Below are positions 1-7,259 of a DNA stretch of 64,000 nucleotides, in pieces. The stretch comes from a virus. The stretch is from positions 186,001 through 250,000 of the IMG/VR virus record IMGVR_UViG_3300031857_013798; one strand, given 5' to 3'. Each line of letters opens with the position of its first letter. Positions within the stretch are counted from its first letter, which is position 1. Under the pieces are notes generated by a model. The model did not search any database. It saw only the letters and a program-made list of their open reading frames with translations, and was not told the DNA's origin. Made by a program: the position numbers and the translations under genes.

Positions 1-450
1 ATAATCGACGCTACTATCGTAATGATAAGTCATGGAGGTTATGTCGCCGTAGTTGCTCCATGTGTGACTGGCCATCCACAATCGTTGCCAACTGCTACGT
101 CCAACAAAAATTCCAAAGTGCTTGATTGCGTCCCAGCGTTTCTCAGGTAGCGTGTGCTGAGATGCAAACTGTTGCCCGCTGGGTATGTACAACGGCGGAT
201 GTTTAATAATTTTATAGCAAGAATGGTGTTCTAATTGATTGCAAGTGTGTATGCTTATGGCGCCGGGTGTGTAACCTAAGTTACTGCATACTGCATCCAA
301 TAGTTTATACAAGCCCAGCGTTTCACAATCACTGCCTTCGCCGTCAATGCCAATAGACACATTGCCGTGCTGTTGTAACTCTGACACAATTTCAATTGTT
401 TTGAATTCAGGATTCCAAATCTTAAGATCAATGTGCGGAATATTAATCAT
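1..450 (-). CDS. Unknown protein, 3' end outside window
   Basis: An open frame of 150 codons runs from an ATG at 450-448 to the window edge with no stop, so the C-terminus is missing. The start overlaps the TAA of the upstream SGNH-like gene (TAATG), the same coupling used elsewhere in this operon. The N-terminus begins MINIPHIDLKIW; a segment IGIDGEGSDCETLGLY and a later segment FGIFVGRSSWQRLWM are the most distinctive parts. I do not recognise a family with certainty. The position, last in a glycosyltransferase operon, suggests a role in glycan or surface modification, but this is inference only. Confidence 0.75.
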   Translation of the reverse strand, partial: MINIPHIDLKIWNPEFKTIEIVSELQQHGNVSIGIDGEGSDCETLGLYKLLDAVCSNLGYTPGAISIHTCNQLEHHSCYKIIKHPPLYIPSGQQFASQHTLPEKRWDAIKHFGIFVGRSSWQRLWMASHTWSNYGDITSMTYHYDSSVDY

Positions 451-1160
451 TATGTAAGTATATGTCTTTGTTGAAGTTGAGCAATCATGTGTTTGGCAAA
501 TTCTTGGTGTGCGGCCGGGCCAGGGTGTAGTTGATCAGCTTCCCAGCAATTGTCCCGGTAGGCCACGTGATGGGGAGTAAAATCATTGATTATACAATTC
601 CAATCTAATAGATTGTACAAATGTTCGTAGCGTTTTAACAAAGGCAATGTGCGGGTGCCGCAAAATACATATTTTATTCCAAGATTTTTAAGTACGCCCT
701 GGAGACTGATCATTTTGATAATACTGCTAAAGTATCGAGAGTCAATGTCAGTATGCTGGTAATACGAATCAAACAGTTCTACCAAACAAGGATCTTTGGT
801 ATTGATGTATCCGCAACCAAACACCCAGTTGTCTTGCACATAGTCTTGGTCGTTAACAGGCTCTACTATCTTCTCTGGCCAATCATTCATGGCCTTTTGG
901 AATTTGCTGGTGTAGATAGTATCATGAAAATAATCAATGTTTTTTACTTTGATATCTAGTCGTTGTTGATCTCCCCACATGATTGCCACTAGATCATAAG
1001 ATCGTTGTGCAAGTTCAGCCACGGTAGTTTCATGAATGTAAGTATTTCCAGCCCCTGCCTGACTCAAATTAACAAGGTCGGCGTTGTAGTGCTCTTGCAA
1101 CAAGTACGGCCAACTGCCAGGGCCTCGTGACACACTGGGTCCGTTCACTAGGATATTCAA
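450..1160 (-). CDS. SGNH/GDSL-hydrolase-like protein
   Basis: 236 aa. The order of blocks fits the SGNH hydrolase fold: an N-terminal beta strand and turn ILVNGPSVS with Ser at the nucleophile position, a block II glycine in LSQAGAGNTY, a block III-like MWGDQQR, and a C-terminal DQLHPGPAAH carrying the Asp-x-x-His pair. The block III Asn of the classical family is not obvious, so activity is uncertain. Such proteins remove or transfer acyl groups on glycans and lipids. It starts at an ATG overlapping the stop of the ANL ligase gene (ATGA), and its stop overlaps the next start, so it is translated as part of the operon. Pairing with an acyl-activating enzyme suggests glycan acylation or deacylation; that is inference. 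Confidence 0.65.
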   Translation of the reverse strand: MNILVNGPSVSRGPGSWPYLLQEHYNADLVNLSQAGAGNTYIHETTVAELAQRSYDLVAIMWGDQQRLDIKVKNIDYFHDTIYTSKFQKAMNDWPEKIVEPVNDQDYVQDNWVFGCGYINTKDPCLVELFDSYYQHTDIDSRYFSSIIKMISLQGVLKNLGIKYVFCGTRTLPLLKRYEHLYNLLDWNCIINDFTPHHVAYRDNCWEADQLHPGPAAHQEFAKHMIAQLQQRHILT

Positions 1161-2242
1161 TTGTAAATTTCCTTTAGCAGTGAACGTGATACTTTGCCTG
1201 CGGTATTTTTAGGTATGCTTTCAACTTGTTTAAGGAACTTGGGGTTACAGTGTGTGGAAATATCAGTTAATGCTTGTCGCACTTGATTGGGCAAAACATT
1301 GCCGGTGTACACACACATCATTTTGTTTTCGCCAAACACCACAACTTCATCCAGTTGTGGTATGTGATTGTACAGTTGATTTTCTATGCTCAATGGATTT
1401 AGTTTGATGCCATGCAAGGTCAGTCGATCTGATCTACGTCCTAGTATTTTGTAGTATCCTGCAGAGTCTTGCTCAGCCAAGTCTTCAGTATCAAACCAAT
1501 CTGATGTGTGACATTGTGGGCCGCGCAGCCATAAGCTACCGTTGCGTATGTCTGCGTCAATCCCGTCAGGAAGTCCAATGGTTCCTATACGTTGTTCACC
1601 ATACAACGGATTGGTAAAGCAATGGCTACAGGCTTCAGACATGCCAAACGATTCAATGATTGGGGTATTAAATGATCTTTTTAAATCATCAAACACTTGG
1701 TTGGGCAATGCAACACTGGCTGATCTAGCAAATCGCAAGTCGGGGAATTTTTGAGTGCGTGACATTACTCTAAGTATGTCAGGAATTGCAGACACCCAGG
1801 TTGGGCTGAATTCTATTTGTTTTTTCAAGTCAGGCGGTCGAACATGGTGTACTTGCATGCCAGCGGTTGCAACAACATAGTTTAGGATATGTCCGTGGCC
1901 ATGCCACAGTGGCATAACGCTCAAAAATCGATCATTGGCTGTTAATTCGTAGCTGGCAATTATGTTATCAACAACATGCTGTACCTGAGTGGTGGAATAA
2001 CTAAAAAACTTTGAATCTCCGGTTGTGCCTGAAGTGTACATTACCATTTTCTCGTCGCCGTAATCACCACCATCACGATGTTGTACGCCATCAGATGTGA
2101 CCAACAAACTCCAGTCTAAATTGTCTAAGAGATATTGTTTGCGGTTGGCATCGCCGTCTGGATTGATAATGGACAAGCTGTATCCTGGCCATTGATTAAA
2201 ATAGTTCCAAGGGTCAGCGACAGCCAGTACCACTCGTTTCAT
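1157..2242 (-). CDS. ANL-superfamily AMP-forming ligase (shortened)
   Basis: 361 aa, against roughly 500-550 for typical acyl-CoA synthetases; the usual N-terminal subdomain is reduced. The adenylation motifs are present in order: phosphate loop YTSGTTGDSK near residue 70, an A5 motif FGMSEA near 200, an Asp in WFDTEDLAEQD (A7 position), the hinge GRRSDRLTLHGIKL (A8) and the C-terminal lysine motif PKNTAGKVSRS (A10). These residues bind ATP and catalyse acyl-adenylate formation, so the enzyme looks active. The substrate (fatty, aryl or amino acid) cannot be read from sequence. It overlaps the Bug-protein stop by ATGA and is followed by an SGNH-like gene. ANL enzymes are unusual in T4-like phages, so this is probably an acquired gene; an acyl donor for glycan decoration is a guess. 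Confidence 0.85.
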   Translation of the reverse strand: MKRVVLAVADPWNYFNQWPGYSLSIINPDGDANRKQYLLDNLDWSLLVTSDGVQHRDGGDYGDEKMVMYTSGTTGDSKFFSYSTTQVQHVVDNIIASYELTANDRFLSVMPLWHGHGHILNYVVATAGMQVHHVRPPDLKKQIEFSPTWVSAIPDILRVMSRTQKFPDLRFARSASVALPNQVFDDLKRSFNTPIIESFGMSEACSHCFTNPLYGEQRIGTIGLPDGIDADIRNGSLWLRGPQCHTSDWFDTEDLAEQDSAGYYKILGRRSDRLTLHGIKLNPLSIENQLYNHIPQLDEVVVFGENKMMCVYTGNVLPNQVRQALTDISTHCNPKFLKQVESIPKNTAGKVSRSLLKEIYN

Positions 2243-3159
2243 TTTGCAGCCTCAATTGCCGCACGGTGTTTGATCAATGCTGCTTTCATAACACGCACTT
2301 TTTCTTTGTGATAGTCATCAACACTTTGATTTCTAAAATTAGGAGGATTAAAATCGCTCATGGCCAGTATTTGATCTTGACCAACTGCAACCACAGCATT
2401 GTTTAATATAACTTTGATTTCTTGTAGTTTGGTTGCGGGCATGTGTACATTGGCCACAATTGTGTTAAAGACATACGGTGCTGTGATGCCTTGTTGTTTT
2501 GTGGTAGCAACTCCCGGAGCTTCGGGCAGTCTGCGTTCACAATGTACAGCTAGTCTTTGCAAGCGAGGGTTCCGTGTTTTTAAATTTGTAAATTCGTTGC
2601 TTGACATCATGCTGACATGTACTCCGTTTTCTCCAGCCAATACAATATTTGCTTCTGCACCTGATTTAAAACTAACAAACCTAATGGGGTGATTTATTTT
2701 TTCAGCAATCTCCATAGAAGTCAAATGTGCTGCTGTTCCAATGCCAACACCGCCCATGACCAGATCTAAACGGTTACCATATAAACTGCGTAGACCCTGT
2801 TGTTCATTACCCTGGTTGCTTGCAACAAACCAACAGGCGTCGCCAAGAGCCATAACCGGAACATAGTCTGTTTCGTTTAGCAAATTGTCCATGGTATTCT
2901 GCACATAGCCAGCATGAATTAATCCCAGCGATGTAGCTGGCGCACGATCCAGATCTTTTAGTGCTAACACTCCGTTAGCACCAGGTTTTAACTCTAGTAT
3001 AAAGTCGTACTGAGTTTGAGCAGTATTGGCTTTTTCCATAATTTTATACAATGCTGCATGCCCTGCATGCTGTGCGCCATATGGAGACTTGATTGTGATT
3101 ACTTCTGCCTGAGCATGCAATGCCAGTGCGGCCAAAAGTGTTGCGATTAATTTTTTCAT
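2239..3159 (-). CDS. Bug/TctC-type periplasmic solute-binding protein
   Basis: 306 aa with a clear Sec signal peptide: MKK, a hydrophobic stretch LIATLLAALAL, and a signal peptidase I site after AQA near residue 19. The mature part resembles the Bug (TctC) family of tripartite tricarboxylate transporter receptors: an early IKSPYGAQHAGHAALYKIM, a central VMGGVGIGTAAHL and a C-terminal helix with repeated charged residues. In bacteria such proteins capture carboxylates in the periplasm and deliver them to TctA/TctB, which are not encoded here. A Shine-Dalgarno AGAAGGATGG lies 5-14 bases upstream. Bug proteins are most expanded in Betaproteobacteria, which hints at the host. It sits between a glycosyltransferase and the ANL ligase gene and is translationally coupled to the latter. 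Confidence 0.8.
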   Translation of the reverse strand: MKKLIATLLAALALHAQAEVITIKSPYGAQHAGHAALYKIMEKANTAQTQYDFILELKPGANGVLALKDLDRAPATSLGLIHAGYVQNTMDNLLNETDYVPVMALGDACWFVASNQGNEQQGLRSLYGNRLDLVMGGVGIGTAAHLTSMEIAEKINHPIRFVSFKSGAEANIVLAGENGVHVSMMSSNEFTNLKTRNPRLQRLAVHCERRLPEAPGVATTKQQGITAPYVFNTIVANVHMPATKLQEIKVILNNAVVAVGQDQILAMSDFNPPNFRNQSVDDYHKEKVRVMKAALIKHRAAIEAAK

Positions 3160-3160
3160 A

Positions 3161-4084
3161 TTACCATCCTTCTTGTTGTCTAATTACATCAATCTCGCGT
3201 GTCATAACACCACGATTGCGCCAGTCTGACCGATAGTGATATTTGAAGAACGCTGATTGTTCTGCTTCCAATATACCCATTGGAAGATCCAATTGTGTGC
3301 CCAGTTCTGGGCCCAGTTGATTGCTGAGTATGCGAGGGTTTGAATCTTTCACAGTATTCCACAGCGCCTCTAGTGCAGCAAAATCTTGCACCTGCTTGTA
3401 ATCCCAGTTTGTGAGCATGGTCATGTATGTGCCTTGGCGGCTGCCAGCAATGGCCCATTCTCCATGATCAACGTCTGTGCCAATGTTGTGCCAGATAGTC
3501 AAGTTGTCAAGATTACGTAGCACCTGATTTTTAAATTCTTCCACTGTGGGTCGGCGCCCACGTTGCAGGCACATCTTGACACCTTCACGGAACCCTGCAC
3601 GCCAGGCATGGAATGGTGATCCATTGGGATAGGTATTGGAGTAGCAGTCATGCATGGGCCAGTACAATGGATCAAAGCAAAACTCCACTTCAGTTTCTGC
3701 GCGACCATCTGTGGCTTCGTGTGTACGCATGTTGCCCACAAAGTCTTTGGTCCAAGAGCTCAGGCCACCATTGCCATACATCAGTCCGTTGATATGGTTA
3801 CGTGCCCGCCACCGGAACACAGCACTCTCATATTCTTCATTAGGAAAAACAAGTGTCTGATTAAAAAACGCCGGGTCGGGGAGATTGTCGCCATCGATGA
3901 GAATGAATCTATCCGTACTAGACGCTGAGGCTGCCGCTTTGTGAGCTGCATCGCTCCCTTTAACGCCATCCACCCGTTGTGCCCAAGGAACCATATTCCT
4001 AATCTTGACCCAAAATTCTTCTCGTTGTGGTTCGTCATAGCTCAAGTATATGCAATCTAAGTCTGCAACGTCAATCTGTTTCAT
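3161..4084 (-). CDS. GT-A-like glycosyltransferase family protein
   Basis: 307 aa. A short N-terminal strand (DLDCIYLSYDEP), a segment about VPWAQRVDGVKG and the DxD-like motif FILIDGDNLPD near residues 60-70 fit a GT-A nucleotide-sugar transferase. After that the sequence is rich in Trp, His and Tyr (for example WPMHDCYSNTYPNGSPFHAW), consistent with a sugar-acceptor site. No membrane segment is visible. Its start lies 14 bases inside the preceding gene, and its TAA is followed after one base by the ATG of the Bug protein. The donor and acceptor are unknown. Confidence is moderate because only the DxD region is diagnostic. Confidence 0.6.
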   Translation of the reverse strand: MKQIDVADLDCIYLSYDEPQREEFWVKIRNMVPWAQRVDGVKGSDAAHKAAASASSTDRFILIDGDNLPDPAFFNQTLVFPNEEYESAVFRWRARNHINGLMYGNGGLSSWTKDFVGNMRTHEATDGRAETEVEFCFDPLYWPMHDCYSNTYPNGSPFHAWRAGFREGVKMCLQRGRRPTVEEFKNQVLRNLDNLTIWHNIGTDVDHGEWAIAGSRQGTYMTMLTNWDYKQVQDFAALEALWNTVKDSNPRILSNQLGPELGTQLDLPMGILEAEQSAFFKYHYRSDWRNRGVMTREIDVIRQQEGW

Positions 4085-4400
4085 AAGTTTGTTTGCTCCA
4101 ATATGTGCCGTGTTCTTTTACCACAATAGTTACATCATCAGGATGACACATTGTGCCTGAATTTTGTGGTACAAGTTTTTGTGTGGTTTTCCAAGTTGTT
4201 TCTACAATTTTTCCATCTCGAACACGCACACGAGTGGAATTTTTGGCAAATGTTTCTTGATCAATTTCTATGTATGTACCAGGCAGACCTTCCATGCTGT
4301 AAAATAAAGGACAACCTTGGTCATCGTGATACAGTCGATAAGTTACAGGCATAGGCATAGGCATGTGTTCCAATGCGCCAAAAAATTCTTCAGGTGTCAT
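4071..4400 (-). CDS. Small unknown protein of the glycosyltransferase operon
   Basis: 109 aa if started at the ATG at 4400-4398 (MTPEEFFGALEHMPMPMPV). A longer frame to 4478 is open, but the internal start is preferred because it overlaps the TGA of the upstream gene (TGATG), as at other junctions in this operon. The sequence contains VTYRLYHDDQGCPLFYS and a basic middle; it has no signal peptide, membrane segment or recognisable catalytic motif. It overlaps the next gene by 14 bases. I do not recognise the family; conserved position inside the operon suggests an accessory role to the sugar transferases. Confidence 0.7.
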   Translation of the reverse strand: MTPEEFFGALEHMPMPMPVTYRLYHDDQGCPLFYSMEGLPGTYIEIDQETFAKNSTRVRVRDGKIVETTWKTTQKLVPQNSGTMCHPDDVTIVVKEHGTYWSKQTYETD

Positions 4401-5167
4401 CACCAGCCTCGCCCGTAATGAAATGCACCCCACTGTGCCACTGTGTTGATACGCAGGCGCCAGTCTGAATATTCCCATACCAGTTCACGACCCCAGTGTT
4501 CAGTTTCAGTGCCAGCGTGGTGCCGTTTCATGTGTACAATTTTTGGATATGAAACAAATGGCAAGGTCACACGTTCTACACCCATTATTTCAGCTGCCAT
4601 GGCATACACTAGATCAGTATCTGCTGTTTCGGGTGCAAACTTCAACAGTTGCCTGAATTGCGGCCAGTTGGCAAATATATCACGCACTAACATAAAGAAC
4701 TCTCGAGCTGTGAGGCTCAATCGCCAGTAAGTTATGGCATTGTACACATCTGGTAAGTTGTTTGCATCAAACACTGATCTGTAGTTTCTAGCTAGACTGA
4801 CTTGGTCTTGCCAGTTTCTGCAACCAGTTGATACCACAACATCACGATGCCTAAACAAGGTCCACCAGTGCGATATGTCACTCACAATCAGCATGTCTGC
4901 TTCTAGCTTTATGGTTTCCCTAAACGGTGAGTTCTTGAATACCTGCCAATCATTGGCCCAAGGGTTTTCACGATCCACATTGTCAATCACTCGATAGTGA
5001 TCGTATACGGGATCGTTGCTTTGCTTGGCATCTGTGATCAAACAAACCTTTGCACCTGGATCCCAACGTTTGATTGTTTTGGTCAATGTTCTAGCACAAT
5101 CCAAGTAGTCAACTTTGTCAGAGTTGACAGCCAGTATCACATAACCTTGTTCATCAATGGGACGCAA
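4400..5167 (-). CDS. GT8-like glycosyltransferase
   Basis: 255 aa. The first strand and helix (GYVILAVNSDKVDYLDCARTL) are followed by a KVCLITDA strand and the motif TIKLEADMLIVSD near residue 90. The latter has the position of the DxD strand of GT8-type enzymes, although the first Asp is Glu-Ala-Asp here. The downstream gene order and the next upstream gene, which has LVLDADYVVASSD, suggest a duplicated pair of the same fold. No transmembrane segment is visible, so it probably acts in the cytoplasm on a nucleotide sugar. Start and stop overlap the flanking genes (14 bases and 1 base). Confidence 0.6.
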   Translation of the reverse strand: MRPIDEQGYVILAVNSDKVDYLDCARTLTKTIKRWDPGAKVCLITDAKQSNDPVYDHYRVIDNVDRENPWANDWQVFKNSPFRETIKLEADMLIVSDISHWWTLFRHRDVVVSTGCRNWQDQVSLARNYRSVFDANNLPDVYNAITYWRLSLTAREFFMLVRDIFANWPQFRQLLKFAPETADTDLVYAMAAEIMGVERVTLPFVSYPKIVHMKRHHAGTETEHWGRELVWEYSDWRLRINTVAQWGAFHYGRGW

Positions 5168-5951
5168 TTATCATCTCCAAATGACGTTTGCCCATGGCGT
5201 GAAAATCCATACCTGCCCAACCCAGAGTTTTGTGCTTTTGATCACCGTCCATGTAATTTATTGTGTAGTAGTCTGGGCTATTACTGGTCAACACAGTGTC
5301 GGGCATGGCAGTCATCAAGGGCCAGGGAATTTGGTCTACTGAGCCAGTGTGCCCGCTTACAATGCCGATGGCGATGGTCAACGCAAAGTCGTTTCTATAA
5401 GTTTTCTTGTCTATCTGATAGAGATCTCTGTAGTGTTGCCAGTTGTCACGAATCATGTTCATACAATCAAAAATGTACTGTGCAGTGTTTGATCGTCGAA
5501 ACATCATCACAGTGGCCCAATACATGGGAATGTTGTGACGTCCAAATACATTGAGTCCTGTTAACGGATGGCCGCCAGCAAGATTTACAGCAGTTTTGTG
5601 ACACATGAAATCTGTGTCACATGCCAAAACAGTTTTGAGGTCTGAGCTGGCCACAACATAGTCTGCATCTAGTACCAGGGTCTGTTCCCACGGGCTTAGT
5701 GTATATGCATCTACTCTACCAGCATTGTGCCAAGTCACAGTTTGATTGTAATCTTCAAAGTATCTGGTACCACCACTTTGTGCCTGAGAATTTATGACAT
5801 AATCAAAGTCGCCTGGCGGGTTTTCATAATCAGTTACCACAGCCACAGGAATTCCAAGATGTCGGTGTATGTTTTTGGCAGACCATGCTGCCATAGAAAT
5901 ATAATCAGTTTGCTCGTTGTCAAAAGCAAATATCAGTGCGCCAGTGGTCAT
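5154..5951 (-). CDS. GT8-like glycosyltransferase
   Basis: 265 aa. N-terminal GALIFAFDNEQTDYISMA forms a GT-A-type first strand, followed by IPVAVVTDYENP and by TLVLDADYVVASSD near residue 95, which matches the metal-binding DxD strand of GT8-like transferases. A segment rich in Asp and Asn (DKKTYRNDFALTIA) follows, where GT8 enzymes carry acceptor-binding residues. It is a likely paralogue of the next gene. Start overlaps the upstream stop (ATGA). The role is inferred to be sugar transfer to a phage or host surface component; donor unknown. Confidence 0.65.
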   Translation of the reverse strand: MTTGALIFAFDNEQTDYISMAAWSAKNIHRHLGIPVAVVTDYENPPGDFDYVINSQAQSGGTRYFEDYNQTVTWHNAGRVDAYTLSPWEQTLVLDADYVVASSDLKTVLACDTDFMCHKTAVNLAGGHPLTGLNVFGRHNIPMYWATVMMFRRSNTAQYIFDCMNMIRDNWQHYRDLYQIDKKTYRNDFALTIAIGIVSGHTGSVDQIPWPLMTAMPDTVLTSNSPDYYTINYMDGDQKHKTLGWAGMDFHAMGKRHLEMIIASH

Positions 5952-6253
5952 CTCTTTTTGCTAAGTTTGTTGTGTTCTGCAAGCCAAGCATTCATTTGCT
6001 CTTGCCAGCGAGTCATGGCCATACCACGCAATTCTTCGGGTCTAACTTGTACAGGAGTTTCATACAAGTCCAATAACACTGCATTGCCCGGAGGCACAGT
6101 GGCCAAGATGTTTATGAGTTCAGGGCCAGCACGCCACATACCGCCGTCGTGCGCAAAGATCATCCGTGCTTCGTATTTTTCTCGGAGAATACGTTTGGCG
6201 GTGGCGTGATCAAATCTTGCTCGTGCATGAGCAATTAAGTTTTCAGTATCCAT
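5948..6253 (-). CDS. 101-aa conserved-looking phage protein, first gene of accessory operon
   Basis: A short soluble protein, MDTENLIAHARARFDHA..., with a helical N-terminus, a central strand AVLLDLYETPVQV and a charged C-terminus ending KLSKKR. It resembles small proteins that accompany glycosyltransferases in aquatic T4-like phages, from memory and not verified. No catalytic motif is visible. There is no Shine-Dalgarno: the ATG at 6253 lies six bases from a perfect TATAAT box, so the predicted transcript would start at the A of the start codon. It opens the minus-strand operon that runs to the window edge. Confidence 0.75.
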   Translation of the reverse strand: MDTENLIAHARARFDHATAKRILREKYEARMIFAHDGGMWRAGPELINILATVPPGNAVLLDLYETPVQVRPEELRGMAMTRWQEQMNAWLAEHNKLSKKR

Positions 6254-6258
6254 ATTGA

Positions 6259-6287
6259 ATTATAACAGAGAGTGCAAGGGTTTACAA
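6259..6287 (-). promoter_or_regulatory. Sigma70-type promoter of accessory operon
   Basis: On the minus strand TTGTAA (6287-6282) is followed after 17 bases by a perfect TATAAT (6264-6259). The predicted start point is about 6253, the first base of the first ORF, implying a leaderless transcript. The -35 box lies inside the hairpin at 6276-6292. Confidence 0.6.
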
Positions 6288-6292
6288 CCCTT
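6276..6292 (-). terminator. Hairpin after fibre-region gene (weak terminator or operator)
   Basis: AAGGGTT-GTA-AACCCTT, a perfect 7-bp stem with a 3-base loop, lies four bases after the stop of the 316-aa gene. It is not followed by a T run, so it is either a weak terminator or an operator-like palindrome overlapping the -35 box of the next operon. Confidence 0.4.
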
Positions 6293-6296
6293 TTGG

Positions 6297-7247
6297 TTAA
6301 GCTGTTGTTGCGGCGACTGAAGGGGTTCCCCAACTTGCGCTTAGATATGTTGTGCTAGGTGGATAGTAGGTCACAATGGTACAAGGCGCTGTGCCAGGTG
6401 TTGCACCTGAAGCAGCCGTACCGCCTGAAATTGGGTCGCCGTCAGATGCTGACCAAAGCGTGGTGATAGTCAATGCAGTTGATCCTGCATTTTTAGCAAG
6501 CGAGTGCTGAATGAAGTTTGCAGTGTAAGGTGCTGTGTCAGCAAATTGTTTGTAAACTATCACGGCAGCTCCACCAGCGGTTAGGGCATCCCAACCGTTG
6601 CCTGTGGTCAATGTATTTGGTGTACCAGTTCCGCCAATTTTGGTTACACCAGTGTATGATGTACCAGCGATGGAGTGAGCTGATGCCAGTCCTGAAATCC
6701 AAATATCGCCGCACAGGGTTGAGGCCAAGTCATTCCATTCTGGATCGCCTGTTTGTCCTGTTGCTGATTTGGCCACGTCAATTTTCACCAAGCCTCCAGC
6801 ATTGAAAAAATATTGAGCAGCAGCAGATGATGCAAAGGTAACAGTATTAGTAAAAGTAATAGTCCAGGTAGCACCTGATGTGGCTGCTGTTTTAGAATTT
6901 GTACCACTCCAGCCAGTAAACTGCGAGCCAACAGCCACAGCTTGATATCGATTGTTGTAGGTATTGGTAAGGTCAGTGTTTACTGCTGCCAACACACTCA
7001 CAAGAGTTCCTGTGGTCGGAGCACTTCTGGCAGTAATTGTAGTGCCTTGATGGCTGGCCTGCGAGCTGATAGTGTTTACCAAGCTGGCCCATTGTGTGGC
7101 TGTTACTGTGCCAGCAGCACTCACTGTGCCTACTGCTGTTTGCCCATATGTTGTGTTCCAGGTGGCGTTAACGTTGGCGCCAGCAGTGGTGCTAACAAAA
7201 CCGTTGTAATCTGTGGCCTGAATTAAGCCGCCTGATGAATATGTCAT
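6297..7247 (-). CDS. Virion structural protein, tail-fibre region
   Basis: 316 aa, dominated by Ala, Gly, Thr, Ser and Asn (for example QYFFNAGGLVKIDV and TLTTLWSASDGDPISGGTA), the composition of beta-rich virion structural proteins. N-terminus MTYSSGGLIQATDYNG. A conserved-looking segment FFNAGGLVKI followed by WNDLASTLCGDIW resembles proteins encoded beside fibre genes in T4-like cyanophages (from memory). It follows the fibre gene by 12 bases with a Shine-Dalgarno GGGATACAAG region. Likely a tail-fibre or baseplate-peripheral component expressed late; exact location in the virion is unknown. Confidence 0.7.
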   Translation of the reverse strand: MTYSSGGLIQATDYNGFVSTTAGANVNATWNTTYGQTAVGTVSAAGTVTATQWASLVNTISSQASHQGTTITARSAPTTGTLVSVLAAVNTDLTNTYNNRYQAVAVGSQFTGWSGTNSKTAATSGATWTITFTNTVTFASSAAAQYFFNAGGLVKIDVAKSATGQTGDPEWNDLASTLCGDIWISGLASAHSIAGTSYTGVTKIGGTGTPNTLTTGNGWDALTAGGAAVIVYKQFADTAPYTANFIQHSLAKNAGSTALTITTLWSASDGDPISGGTAASGATPGTAPCTIVTYYPPSTTYLSASWGTPSVAATTA

Positions 7248-7259
7248 TCTTGTATCCCG

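Noticed and set aside
4401-4478. Longer start for the small operon protein (26 extra residues)
   Set aside because: It would overlap the upstream gene by 79 bases; the TGATG junction gives a start consistent with the rest of the operon.
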